Made by a program: the position numbers and the translations under genes. The notes below the pieces were generated by a model. It searched no databases, was not told where the DNA came from, and saw only the letters and a program-made list of their open reading frames with translations. A stretch of 23,850 bases of DNA from Hyphomicrobiaceae bacterium (GTDB lineage Bacteria > Pseudomonadota > Alphaproteobacteria > Rhizobiales > Hyphomicrobiaceae): contig JAFMSC010000010.1 in NCBI GenBank assembly GCA_017353825.1, forward strand, positions 1 through 23,850, given 5' to 3'. Positions 1-7,684 of this stretch are shown here, piece after piece (positions within the stretch are counted from its first letter, which is position 1; each line of letters starts with the position of its first letter).

Positions 1-60
1 CCCTGACCCATGACCCTGACCCATGACCCTCATCCATGTCCGTGACCCATGTCCTTGACC
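1..60. repeat. 13-bp tandem repeat, four units plus a partial
   Basis: Units CCCTGACCCATGA occur at 1-13 and 14-26 (identical), with diverged units at 27-39 and 40-52 and a partial unit to 60. Every unit carries an ATG at the same offset. Because 13 is not a multiple of three, successive ATGs fall in different frames; the one at 49 opens the AraC-family gene. The array begins at the window edge and may extend further left. Confidence 0.85.
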
Positions 61-882
61 TTGCGCATCTTGGCATCGGGTACCGGCTGGAGCGTCGCCG
101 ACGCGGTCTGCACCGCTGGCCCTCACGATCGCCCCTTCGAGGAGCGTCACGAGACCGTCAGCATCGCCGCCGTAACCGCGGGCACGTTTCAGTACCGCAC
201 CGACGCCGGCAGAGCCGTGCTGGCCCCAGGCGGCATCCTGCTGGGCAATGCGGGGGCCTCTTTCGAGTGCGGGCACGAGCATGGCGTGGGAGACCGCTGT
301 CTTGCCTTCAGCTTCACGCCGGCTTTGGTGGAGTCGGTGGTCGCCGAGGTACCAGGTGCGCGGCAGAACACCTTCGCCGTGCCGCACCTGCCGCCTCTAT
401 TCCCGCTGACGCCGCTCATCACCGCCGCTGAGGCCGCCCGCGACATGGGGGATGCGCCCAAGCTCGAGGAGCTGGCGCTGCGCCTCGTCGGTACCGTGGC
501 GGCGACGCTGGCGGACACCCCTCGGCCGGCTCGAACACCCAGCCGGCGCGACGAGAGCCGTATCAGCGACGCGCTGCGCCGCATCGAGGCTCACGCGGAG
601 GAACCGCTGGTGCTTGCCGACTTGGCGCGTGAGGCCAGCATGAGCCCCTACCACTTCCTGCGCACCTTCCGGCAGGTGGCGGGCATAACGCCGCATCAGT
701 ATGTGCTGCGCACGCGCCTCACCCGCGCCGCCGTCAGCCTGCGCACGTCACGTGAGCCGGTTTCGGCCATCGCGTACGCCGCCGGCTTCGGCGACCTCTC
801 CACCTTCAACCGCCGCTTCCGTCGGGTCATGGGCTGTGCTCCCGGCATTTACCGTGCAGGCACCGGCGGGCCTTGGCGGTGA
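49..882 (+). CDS. AraC-family transcriptional regulator
   Basis: A 277-residue DNA-binding regulator. The last ~105 residues form the double helix-turn-helix of the AraC/XylS family: the first helix-turn-helix includes LADLAREASMSPYHFLRTF and the second ends with the family signature around GFGDLSTFNRRFRRVMG (about 246-261), followed by a P-x-x-YR ending. The N-terminal half (about 25-90) looks like a small sensor domain with a Cys/His-rich stretch, ECGHEHGVGDRC (73-84), which could bind metal; that is inference. ATG 49 is the first ATG in frame, because an in-frame TGA lies at 43-45. No Shine-Dalgarno is visible before it, since the upstream bases are a 13-bp tandem repeat. The effector and targets are unknown. 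The downstream transpeptidase gene is separated by about 195 bases and need not be a target. Confidence 0.88.
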   Translation: MSLTLRILASGTGWSVADAVCTAGPHDRPFEERHETVSIAAVTAGTFQYRTDAGRAVLAPGGILLGNAGASFECGHEHGVGDRCLAFSFTPALVESVVAEVPGARQNTFAVPHLPPLFPLTPLITAAEAARDMGDAPKLEELALRLVGTVAATLADTPRPARTPSRRDESRISDALRRIEAHAEEPLVLADLAREASMSPYHFLRTFRQVAGITPHQYVLRTRLTRAAVSLRTSREPVSAIAYAAGFGDLSTFNRRFRRVMGCAPGIYRAGTGGPWR

Positions 883-1077
883 CTTGCCAGGGGTTTACCC
901 GCGCCCGTTGGCTTCGCGGGTCTGAGCCCGCGTCGAACGCTTGCGTGTCGCCTTTCAGCATCATCAGACGGGTGACGGCCTCGTCGGCAAACGGGCCGGT
1001 GTAAGGGTGGACAGCTATTCGTGGAACATCCTTCGGCTTGAGCTGTTGGTTCGAGGCAGCGGCTCAAGGAGTTGTCG

Positions 1078-1818
1078 ATGCGCGGGATGGCTGGACTGTT
1101 ATCGGTCGGCGGCATGCTGTTACTTGCGAGCGGCGATACAGCCCTGGCCCAAGGCTGGCCGCCATGGCCTCAAGAGCTGATCGGACCAGACTTCAACGAC
1201 GAGCCACGGTGGGAGGCACCAAGGAAGCGGCTCCCACGTACGCGGCGCGGCTGGACGGAGGCCGTCCGCGAGGGAGGCGCTCGTCCGGCAATCGCCCCAG
1301 CGGCTCCTCGGGTGGTTGCATTCCCGCACGACTTCCCGGCCAACTCCATCGTGATCAATACCGGCGGGCGTAAGCTCTACTACGTGCTCGCGGACAACCG
1401 CGCCTATCAGTACTCCATCGGCGTCGGCCGCGAGGGCTTCGGCTGGACCGGCAACGAGATGATCAGCGCCAAGCAGGCCTGGCCGGCCTGGTACCCCCCG
1501 GCCGAGATGCGCGAGCGCGACCCCCGACTGCCAATGAAGATGACGGGCGGTATCAAGAACCCGTTGGGTGCTACGGCGCTCTATCTCGGCAATACGCTCT
1601 ATCGCATTCACGGCACCAACGATCCAAAGTCGATTGGCCGTGCGGAGTCCTCAGGCTGCTTTCGCATGCTGAACTCGGCCGTCCTGCACCTTGCGTCCAT
1701 TACCGAGATCGGCACGCCCGTAGCTGTGGTGAGCTCGCTGTCTAAACGGCATGAGATCATAACGGGCGAAGACAGCGGGGCGTCCCAGATCAACCGAAGG
1801 AGCCCGCACCGGCGATAG
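1078..1818 (+). CDS. exported L,D-transpeptidase (YkuD domain)
   Basis: A 246-residue peptidoglycan cross-linking enzyme of the YkuD/ErfK family, which makes 3-3 (or lipoprotein-peptidoglycan) links through a catalytic cysteine. A signal peptide is visible: a hydrophobic core at about residues 5-17, then a likely cleavage after ALA (residue 24), so it acts in the periplasm. A basic, low-complexity linker (about 45-75) precedes the YkuD domain (about 88-220). Catalytic residues are H178 in RIHGTND and C194 in SSGCFRM; the Ser-Ser-Gly-Cys form replaces the textbook S-H-G-C and is frequent in alphaproteobacterial members. The ATG at 1078 is preceded by AAGGAG at 1066-1071 with six-base spacing, which favours it over an in-frame TTG two codons upstream. 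The gene is transcribed alone and converges on the AMP nucleosidase gene. Confidence 0.92.
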   Translation: MRGMAGLLSVGGMLLLASGDTALAQGWPPWPQELIGPDFNDEPRWEAPRKRLPRTRRGWTEAVREGGARPAIAPAAPRVVAFPHDFPANSIVINTGGRKLYYVLADNRAYQYSIGVGREGFGWTGNEMISAKQAWPAWYPPAEMRERDPRLPMKMTGGIKNPLGATALYLGNTLYRIHGTNDPKSIGRAESSGCFRMLNSAVLHLASITEIGTPVAVVSSLSKRHEIITGEDSGASQINRRSPHRR

Positions 1819-1823
1819 CGAAC

Positions 1824-1844
1824 GGCACGGGCGCCGGGCGTGCC
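1824..1844. terminator. possible hairpin between convergent genes
   Basis: GGCACG (1824-1829) and CGTGCC (1839-1844) form a six-pair GC stem around a nine-base loop, just after the L,D-transpeptidase stop and facing the end of the AMP nucleosidase gene. No U-tract follows, so it is at best a weak or factor-assisted terminator. Confidence 0.3.
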
Positions 1845-1917
1845 CGCCGAACCGGAAGAGGTGGCCACCAGCAGCGACACTGCGACGGGATAGGATTACT
1901 CAGAGCAAGCCAAGCAA

Positions 1918-3387
1918 TCACCGGAACGGCGGCTCGTCGAAGCTCCTGAGCTTGCGCGAATGCAAAGTGTCGCGCCGCTCACGCAAGAGGTCGAGGGCCT
2001 TGAGGCCGATCTCCAGATGTTGGCCCACGGCGCGCTCGTAGAACGCGCCGGCGGCACCGGGCAGCTTGATCTCGCCGTGCAGCGGCTTGTCGGACACGCA
2101 GAGCAGCGTGCCGTAGGGCACGCGCAGGCGGTAGCCCTGCGCCGCCACCGTGCCGCTCTCCATGTCCACCGCGATTGCGCGCGACAGGTTGATGCGGCGG
2201 CGCTCCTGGGTGAAGCGCAGCTCCCAGTTGCGGTCGTCGTTGGTGACCACGGTGCCCGTGCGCAAGCGCCGCTTCAAGGCCTCTCCGCGATCGCCGGTGA
2301 CCATGCCAGCGGCGTCCTGCAGTGCGACCTGGATCTCGGCCAGCGCCGGGATCGGGATGTCCGGCGGCACCAGGTCGTCGAGGATGTGGTCCTGGCGCAG
2401 GTAGGCATGCGCCAGGACGTAGTCGCCGATCTGCTGTGTCTGCCTCAGCCCGCCGCAGTGGCCAATCATGAGCCAGCAGTTGGGGCGCAGCACGGCCAGG
2501 TGATCGGTGATGGTCTTGGCGTTGGATGGCCCGACGCCGATGTTGACGAGTGTGACGCCCTCGCCGTCGGGCGCCGTGAGGTGGTAGGCCGGCATCTGGA
2601 ACCGGTGCCAGGCGCTGCCGGCGATGACGGTGTGTGCCTCCGCCAGCGCCTGCCCAGGAGCGATGATCAGGTTGCCGGGCAGGATGAGCTGCCGGAAGGG
2701 GCTGCCGGCGTCCAGCCGCTCTTGCGCCCAGCGCACGAAGCGGTCGACGTAGCGGTGATAGTTGGTGAGCAAGATCCAGCGCTGCACGTGACGCCAGTCG
2801 CTCCCCGTATAGTGCACCAGGCGTTGCAGGGAGTAGTCGACGCGGACGGCGTCGAACAGAGCCAGCGGGCGCGGCTCGCCTTCGCGCAAGTCCCACGCGC
2901 CGTCGGCGATCTCATCGCCAACCGCCGAGAGCTGCGGCGTCGGAAAGCGCCGGGCGAGGTCGGCCACGTTCACGGCGGCGCCTGCCAGCGCGTCGGCGCA
3001 GTCGAGCACATAGGGGTAAGGGATGCGCTGTTGGCTCCTCTCCACCTCGATTCTGGCCCCGTACTCGGTGGCCAGCGGCTGGAGCTGCTCTGCGAGATAG
3101 CTGCGGAATTCGCGCGGGTGGGTGACGGTGGTCTCGTAGGCCCCCAGCCGCTGCAGCCGGCCGAAGGCGCGCCGGTGCGTGGGCGTCGGGCGTCCGCCGT
3201 CATGGTAGACAATGCGCAGCAACGGGTAGCATCCCGCGGCCAGCGTCTCCTTTGAAGGTTTTTCGTCCGTTTTCAGATAGCGCTCTAGCGCGGAGATGAG
3301 TGCCAAGCTGGCCCCCTCGTAGAGGTGCTCCAGCCTGTCGAGGGCGGCGACGACGGTGCGGGCAGGCTTGTTGTTGCGTTGCGACAT
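1918..3387 (-). CDS. amn: AMP nucleosidase
   Basis: Hydrolyses AMP to adenine and ribose 5-phosphate, a cytoplasmic step controlling the adenylate pool. The 489-residue length is close to the Escherichia coli enzyme (484). The N-terminal ~190 residues correspond to the AMP nucleosidase-specific regulatory domain. The C-terminal half is the nucleoside phosphorylase-like catalytic domain: GVGPSNAKT and MIGHCGGLR in the phosphate/ribose-binding part, AVDMESGTVAAQG in the ribose/base-binding part, and SDKPLHGE (432-439), where D433 matches the catalytic aspartate. The ATG start gives MSQRNNKPART; a short polar N-terminus is normal for the family. It faces away from the VOC-protein gene across about 200 bases, so the two may share a divergent promoter region. 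No truncation or frameshift is apparent. Confidence 0.96.
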   Translation of the reverse strand: MSQRNNKPARTVVAALDRLEHLYEGASLALISALERYLKTDEKPSKETLAAGCYPLLRIVYHDGGRPTPTHRRAFGRLQRLGAYETTVTHPREFRSYLAEQLQPLATEYGARIEVERSQQRIPYPYVLDCADALAGAAVNVADLARRFPTPQLSAVGDEIADGAWDLREGEPRPLALFDAVRVDYSLQRLVHYTGSDWRHVQRWILLTNYHRYVDRFVRWAQERLDAGSPFRQLILPGNLIIAPGQALAEAHTVIAGSAWHRFQMPAYHLTAPDGEGVTLVNIGVGPSNAKTITDHLAVLRPNCWLMIGHCGGLRQTQQIGDYVLAHAYLRQDHILDDLVPPDIPIPALAEIQVALQDAAGMVTGDRGEALKRRLRTGTVVTNDDRNWELRFTQERRRINLSRAIAVDMESGTVAAQGYRLRVPYGTLLCVSDKPLHGEIKLPGAAGAFYERAVGQHLEIGLKALDLLRERRDTLHSRKLRSFDEPPFR

Positions 3388-3590
3388 GGCCGAGCTAAAC
3401 CGACTCCCTCGCCAAACGGGCCAAACGGGGGCAGATCCCCGCGCGAACAGGCTAGCATTTCCTACCCTGCGATTCGTGCGCGGGGTCTGACGCAGACCTG
3501 GGATTGCTTAACCGGCACCTGCCACCCGCGACACGAACGTTGCCTGCACGGCGAAGTTGCTGCACCCTGTGGTGGAGGAGGAGCATCGGC

Positions 3591-4478
3591 ATGGAGCATC
3601 CTTTCGACCGCACCACGGAGGACCTCGGCAACGTCGTGGCCTTGGAGCACGTCAACACGCGCGTGCCAGACCAGCGTCTCGCCACGCTCTTCTATGTGAG
3701 CGGCCTCGGCCTTACGCGCGACCCCTATCTGATGACGGGGGTCGACAACATGTGGGCGAACGTCGGCAAGAGCCAGTTCCACCTGCCCACCGGCAAGCCG
3801 CAGGTGGTGCGCGGGGTGGTTGGTTTGGTGCTGCCAGGCCGCGAGACGCTGCTGCGCCGGCTGGCTGCGGTCAAGGCGCCGCTGGCGGATACGCTGTTCG
3901 CCTTCCACGAGCATGAGGATTACGTGGAGGCCGTCTCGCCCTGGGGCAACCGTATCCGCTGCCATGAACCAAGCCAAGGGCCGGGCCCGCGCTTCGGCCG
4001 GATGGGACTCGGCCTGCCTTATGTCGAATTCACCGCACCCGTCGGCACCGCGACGGCGATCGCGCGCTTCTACCGCGACATCCTGGCGACCCCAGCGCGG
4101 GTCGCCGACGACGGCGGCACTCCACTGGCGATTGCCTCGGTCGGGCCGGACCAGGTCCTCATCTTCCGCGAGAGCGAGCAAGAGCTGCCGGAGTTCGACG
4201 GCCACCACGTGCAGGTCTACCTGGCGGACTTCTCGGGGCCCTATCGGCGCCTCTTGGAGCGCCGCCTCATCAGCCAAGAGGACGACCAGCACCAGTACCG
4301 GTTCATTGACATCGTCGACCTCGAGAGCAACCGCACCGTGTTCGCCATCGAGCACGAGGTGCGCAGCATGCGCCACCCGCTCTATGCGCGCCCGCTGGTC
4401 AACCGCAACCCGGCCCAGACCAACCGGTACTACATGCCTGGCCACGACTCCTGGCGCGGCGCGTTCTTGCCGGAGTGA
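3591..4478 (+). CDS. two-domain VOC-family protein (glyoxalase/dioxygenase fold)
   Basis: A 295-residue protein with two vicinal-oxygen-chelate modules. The first (about 14-120) starts VVALEHVNTRVPD, with an early conserved His (H20), and contains FYVSGLGLTRDP; the second (about 130-265) starts LPYVEFTAPV and contains a short helix IARFYRDIL. This layout matches the VOC superfamily (glyoxalase I, ring-cleavage dioxygenases, fosfomycin-type resistance proteins). The substrate cannot be named from sequence and metal ligands are only partly evident. The ATG at 3591 is chosen because GGAGGAG lies about eight bases upstream (3574-3583). An in-frame ATG at 3504 would add an arginine-rich, unconserved-looking leader. 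Probably monocistronic, divergent from amn. Confidence 0.85.
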   Translation: MEHPFDRTTEDLGNVVALEHVNTRVPDQRLATLFYVSGLGLTRDPYLMTGVDNMWANVGKSQFHLPTGKPQVVRGVVGLVLPGRETLLRRLAAVKAPLADTLFAFHEHEDYVEAVSPWGNRIRCHEPSQGPGPRFGRMGLGLPYVEFTAPVGTATAIARFYRDILATPARVADDGGTPLAIASVGPDQVLIFRESEQELPEFDGHHVQVYLADFSGPYRRLLERRLISQEDDQHQYRFIDIVDLESNRTVFAIEHEVRSMRHPLYARPLVNRNPAQTNRYYMPGHDSWRGAFLPE

Positions 4479-4760
4479 TCCCCGCCTGGGTTCGGGGTGT
4501 CAGACCTCCGCACCCGAAACCGTCGCCCTGAGGCCTGGCCGTCGGCTACGCGGCGCGCTTCTTTCGCGTCTCCCTTTCGTGTCTCACTTTCGTGTCTCAC
4601 GTTCGCGTCTCAAAGGCGCGCCGTCGAAGCTGGCTGACCGACGTGCTGCGGACGGCGTCCAACAAGGCTTCGCTATTGCTTGGGGCCATGTTACGCGAAG
4701 TGCTCAGCCTGACGAACATCCAGGCTTCCACGTGCATCCGATGGTCAGGTGCCTCTTGGG
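4479..4760. other. non-coding stretch with a minisatellite
   Basis: No gene-like reading frame was found between the VOC gene and the first dispersed repeat. It holds a GTGTCAGAC motif shortly after the VOC stop (about 4498-4506) and the 13-bp tandem array at 4561-4612; the remainder looks like decayed sequence. Confidence 0.6.
4561..4612. repeat. 13-bp tandem repeat, four units
   Basis: Four head-to-tail units of CTTTCGTGTCTCA: 4561-4573, 4574-4586, 4587-4599 and 4600-4612. The middle two are identical and the outer two have a few substitutions. The sequence is unrelated to the array at 1-60 but has the same unit length. Confidence 0.9.
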
Positions 4761-5070
4761 TCAGACGCGTCGAGCCGTAACCGATCCTGGGAAGATTTCG
4801 TCCGAAACCAGACGCGAGAGATCAGGGCGCTTGGCTCACCCGAGTGAGCGCATGCGGTCTCGGCGAGCGAGGGCATTCGGTTGCTCAACCAAGGGGCGCT
4901 GGGCGCTCGACCCCAAGCAGCGGACTTGAGCGGGGACACAGAGACCGTCGGCGATTGCGTTCGGGCAAAGGTCGGCCTTTGTATGGCTGGGTCAGGAGCT
5001 GTGCCAGCACGCCCTGGCGAGCGTCGGAGTGATCCGATAGCATCCGTCACGCGCCTGTCGCGACGTGCCA
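4761..5070 (+). repeat. dispersed repeat, copy A
   Basis: About 310 bases sharing ordered blocks with copy C at 5826-6125. Both begin TCAGACGCGTCGAGC, then TCCGAAACCAGACGCGAG, then a CCCAAxCAGCGGA block, and both end in a 48-bp module (5023-5070 here) matching copy C at 42 of 48 positions by hand count. Between the blocks the copies are diverged. No reading frame is preserved, so it is probably a non-coding or dead element. Confidence 0.8.
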
Positions 5071-5104
5071 GCGCCGGACCCATGCGCCGCACCAAATAGC
5101 GCCG

Positions 5105-5282
5105 GTCCCTGTGTCGACGCTCATGTCCGCTGCTTGGGGTGGAGCGCCCGCGCTTGCATATTCTCTCCGCTTGGTTGAGAGGCAGAGCGGCATGAACTCG
5201 CTTGGTGAGCCGCAAGCGCCCTGCTCGCGCATCTGGTTTCGGACCAATCTTCCGGAGGATGGTCGCCACTCGACCCGCCTGA
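5105..5282 (-). repeat. dispersed repeat, copy B (inverted, 5' part)
   Basis: Read on the minus strand from 5282, this repeats the 5' two-thirds of the element: TCAGGCGGGTCGAG, TCCGAAACCAGATGCG, GCGAGTTCATGCCGC and CCCCAAGCAGCGGACATGAG. It ends near 5105, so with copy A it forms a large imperfect inverted repeat with arms of roughly 180 bases. The 48-bp 3' module is not evident as a separate second copy. Confidence 0.75.
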
Positions 5283-5448
5283 CCGGAGACGCAAGTGCTT
5301 CATGACGTAGACGACTGTGACGCTACCTGATCTGCATCGCGCTGCGGATGGGCTCTCCCCCGCGGAACGCCGTCGTTTTGCCGACATTTGCCGGCATTGG
5401 GCCGGGATCGCCGAGCACAGAGCGGTGTGCTGAAGGCTCTGGAGTGTT
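5283..5448. other. leader region of the small membrane protein
   Basis: About 165 bases between repeat copy B and the small membrane protein. No other gene is seen. It presumably carries that gene's promoter, but no convincing -35/-10 pair can be assigned by eye. Confidence 0.4.
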
Positions 5449-5754
5449 ATGGGGGATATAATGATTATTTTCGCGCAAGCTGCCGACGGCGGCACGTCGG
5501 TCTTGCCCGCCCTCTTCATAGCGATTGGGCTGGTTGCTTTGGCCGCCTGGGCGACTCACTGGGTTTGGTTCTTCAGGTCGTTCGGGTTGTTCCGGGCCTT
5601 CACGTCGTTCGGGAAGGACAACGTTGTTCAGGACATCATGCGCAAGAACTGGCTCCGCTACTTCCTCGGCGTGATGGGACTCATGATCCCCATCGTCGGG
5701 GTAATCCATGGGTTCGCGCTCTGGGCTGGCGTTGGCGCACGGGTCGGAAACTGA
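5449..5754 (+). CDS. small two-helix membrane protein, unknown function
   Basis: A 101-residue protein I do not recognise. A hydrophobic segment at about residues 18-42 (ALFIAIGLVALAAW region) and another at about 72-94 (FLGVMGLMIPIVGVIHGF) flank an aromatic and basic loop, suggesting two membrane passes. Codon third positions are G/C-rich, as in the flanking real genes, unlike the noisy sequence around it. Two starts are possible: ATG 5449 (GGAG at 5441-5444, only four bases away) and ATG 5461 (GGGGGA just upstream, also close). The gene sits between repeat copies B (inverted) and C (direct), so it may have arrived or been isolated with them. A hairpin follows its stop. Confidence 0.6.
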   Translation: MGDIMIIFAQAADGGTSVLPALFIAIGLVALAAWATHWVWFFRSFGLFRAFTSFGKDNVVQDIMRKNWLRYFLGVMGLMIPIVGVIHGFALWAGVGARVGN

Positions 5755-5776
5755 CGGCCAAAAAGATGTGTGGGCT

Positions 5777-5823
5777 GTGACAGCCCGGAAGGCAGCCGGG
5801 CTCCAGCGCAAGAGGTCTGTCAC
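5777..5823 (+). terminator. branched hairpin after the small membrane protein
   Basis: An outer stem GTGACAG (5777-5783) / CTGTCAC (5817-5823) encloses an inner stem AGCCCGG (5782-5788) / CCGGGCT (5796-5802), overlapping by two bases. It lies just downstream of the stop at 5754 and just before repeat copy C. It could be a terminator or the border structure of the repeat; no U-run is present. Confidence 0.4.
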
Positions 5824-5825
5824 GG

Positions 5826-6125
5826 TCAGACGCGTCGAGCGGAAACCCATTCTCGGACGATTGTCCGAAACCAGACGCGAGATCAGGAGCTTGGGTTCAC
5901 CCGAAGCGAGCTCATGCCGCATCTATCTCTCAACCAACGGACAGACCTGCAAGCGCAGACGCTCTACCCCAAACAGCGGATATCACCGGCGACGCGGCGG
6001 TCGTCGCCGACTGCGTTCCAGAGGAGGTGCTCAGTATAGCTGGCTCAAGGCGCTGGCCAGCCACGCGCAGGCAATTTGTCGGAGTGACCGGATAGCCGCC
6101 GTTAGGCGCCTGTCGCGACGTGCCA
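5826..6125 (+). repeat. dispersed repeat, copy C
   Basis: Second full-length copy, in the same orientation as copy A. Shared blocks in order: TCAGACGCGTCGAGCGGAAA, TTGTCCGAAACCAGACGCGAG, CAAGCGCAGACGCTC, CCCCAAACAGCGGA, and the 48-bp 3' module at 6078-6125. After the module it continues AGACCCGT, shared with copy D, so the true 3' end may lie a little beyond 6125. Confidence 0.8.
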
Positions 6126-6240
6126 ATTGCTGTAGTGACGAGACCCGTCGTGACGGTTGCCTTCGATACGGGGGCAAGAAAGCACATTGCTGATAGCTTC
6201 GTCGACCGCGAATGATCGGCTCAGCACTGGAGGACGCAAT

Positions 6241-6608
6241 TTGGCCCACCCCTACCATCACGCTGTGCGCTCGGCGCGGCCTTTCGTGGCGCGCCGGAGG
6301 ACGACCTGAGAATCCACGACTCGTTCGACGAGAGCAAGCCGCACATCACCGACCTCCGGCATCGGGCACTGCGCCATCACAGCGAAGGTATCTTCCTGTG
6401 TGAGGCAATTTTCGGGGCGAGCATCGCGAACAGCGCCGGCAAGCAAGTGCCTGTACGCACCATTGGCGAACAGCACGTGAAAGACCACCTTGGCTGGATC
6501 CCGTCGGGCGGAAGGCAGTGCGACCCATCCATGGCTGCACCTGGATGTGCTGCAACCAGTCCTTGACCGACAGCCGCTACCAGACGCAGATCATGTTCAC
6601 TAAACTAA
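6241..6608 (+). pseudogene. broken DUF6915-family gene with an internal inversion
   Basis: The reading frame starts at TTG 6241 after an intact GGAGGA (6229-6234) and gives AHPYHHAVRSAR. A one-base deletion near 6285-6290 then shifts the frame, after which APEDDLRIHDSFDESKPH, LRHRALRHHSEGIF and VPVRTIGEQHVKDHLGWIPS follow to about 6506. The expected C-terminus is missing on the plus strand, but the minus strand of 6504-6570 encodes SVKDWLQHIQVQPWMGR. Flipping those 67 bases restores the frame exactly (IPS-VKDWLQ...), and it continues to TAA at 6606-6608. The protein resembles the DUF6915 family from memory (MAHPYHHA start, HRALRHH, GEQHV, QPWMGR end); its function is unknown. The TTG start, frameshift and inversion together mark it as dead. 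Confidence 0.75.
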
Positions 6609-6991
6609 AGACGCTTCTGGGCGGGTGACAAATGCCTTCCTGAACCCCGGTCTTTGGGAGCAAAGTGGCGTGAGAAGCGATCGAACGGGTCTTCTGGCAC
6701 ATCTCGACAGGCGCCTGACGGACGCGATCGGACCACTCCGACGGGCGCCCGACGTACGAAGCAAGCGCGTCAGCGGTCACGTTCGGTGGCGTCGCGGGAG
6801 AGGCGAACGCCTTCTGCTCGGCACGCTGGCCAGGTTGGCATCCCAATGACCTCACGATTTCACGCTGCCAAGGTCCTTGTTTTCCACCTCCTGCGTCGAC
6901 GCGGCGAACAGCGTGTCGCCATCGAGCCGCGTCGAGAAGGGCGCTTTGGGCATAAAGAACGAGCACCCATCCGATCGGCCTTGGACGAGGG
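6609..6991. other. decayed intergenic sequence
   Basis: Apart from repeat copy D (6695-6742), nothing here has a convincing coding pattern. A 33-codon minus-strand frame at 6852-6953 (start MPKAPFSTRLDGD) faintly resembles the first strand of a ribbon-helix-helix antitoxin, but it has no ribosome-binding site and is too short to claim. Confidence 0.5.
6695..6742 (-). repeat. dispersed repeat, copy D (48-bp 3' module only)
   Basis: Read on the minus strand, these 48 bases match the terminal module of copy A at 42 of 48 positions and include GCGCCTGTCG and TGTGCCA. The match continues past the module with AGACCCGT, as in copy C. The rest of the element is not recognisable. Confidence 0.7.
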
Positions 6992-7684
6992 CTAGAGCAA
7001 CCAAGAGAATGCGCGGCGAAGCACCTCGGTGCCATTCGTCATTGAGCACGCTCCATGGGCGATGATGAGGCGCTCGGGCGTCCAGGCGAGCACTCGACAG
7101 ATGGCCTCCCGCGCAGCGGCACGGTGGACGAACGATAGGCGCAAGTCGCGCGGCGTGCTGCCGTCCGCACCGGCGGCGCCTGCGAGCTTCAAGAGCCAAC
7201 GCAGCCAGGCTGACTTGCCGTCCTCATCGTGTTTCTGGATCAGATCGCCCACGAGACACGTGCGCGACGGCCGGTGGAAGAAGATGACTTCCGTCATGAA
7301 GATGCTGCCCTCGATGCGAACCTGATCGATCTCCTCGCGCCACTCGGGCGGGGGCTCGTCGGCAAGGTCTGCGACGAACCGCAGGTCGCGGCGCTTGTCG
7401 GCCAGGCCAGGCGGGGCGTAGAGGCGGAGCGATGGCCACGCCGCAACCCATTCGGCGAGCGCGAGATGGTGCAGCTTGTTGGGCTCGACGGCGAAGACAG
7501 GGTCACCCAGGGAGCGGATCCCCTGTTGCACCTCTTCGGTCAGGCGAACGGGGGACCACAGCCAGAGTTCTCCACCCCGGAGGCGTGCGACCGCCATCCG
7601 GGTCTGGAAGGGAAACCCGTACGCACGAACGAGGGGACCGTCGATCAGCCAGAGGTCGTCACTCATGGGTTGAAGGAGTGTCAT
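6992..7684 (-). CDS. DUF4336 protein, metallo-beta-lactamase-like
   Basis: A 230-residue cytoplasmic protein of the DUF4336 family, related to the metallo-beta-lactamase fold but without a confirmed reaction. Characteristic stretches are DDLWLIDGPLVRAYGFPFQTRM (9-30, the usual family opening), VEPNKLHHLALAEW (67-80), RLYAPPGLADKR (88-99) and a late VIFFHRPSRTCLVGDLIQ block (133-150). The ATG at 7682-7684 is chosen because AAGG lies about six bases upstream; the in-frame extension to 7753 would add 23 unlikely residues, and the internal ATG at 7666 has no ribosome-binding site. It lies 247 bases downstream of dapE in the same direction, so read-through is possible but it is not tightly coupled. 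An enzyme activity should not be inferred from the fold alone. Confidence 0.85.
   Translation of the reverse strand: MTLLQPMSDDLWLIDGPLVRAYGFPFQTRMAVARLRGGELWLWSPVRLTEEVQQGIRSLGDPVFAVEPNKLHHLALAEWVAAWPSLRLYAPPGLADKRRDLRFVADLADEPPPEWREEIDQVRIEGSIFMTEVIFFHRPSRTCLVGDLIQKHDEDGKSAWLRWLLKLAGAAGADGSTPRDLRLSFVHRAAAREAICRVLAWTPERLIIAHGACSMTNGTEVLRRAFSWLL

Noticed and set aside
1..60. Replication-origin iterons
   Set aside because: No replication initiator gene or AT-rich unwinding region is nearby; the unit is GC-rich and contains the regulator's start codon.
6852..6953. 33-codon minus-strand frame resembling a ribbon-helix-helix antitoxin start
   Set aside because: No ribosome-binding site, no helical continuation and no toxin partner.
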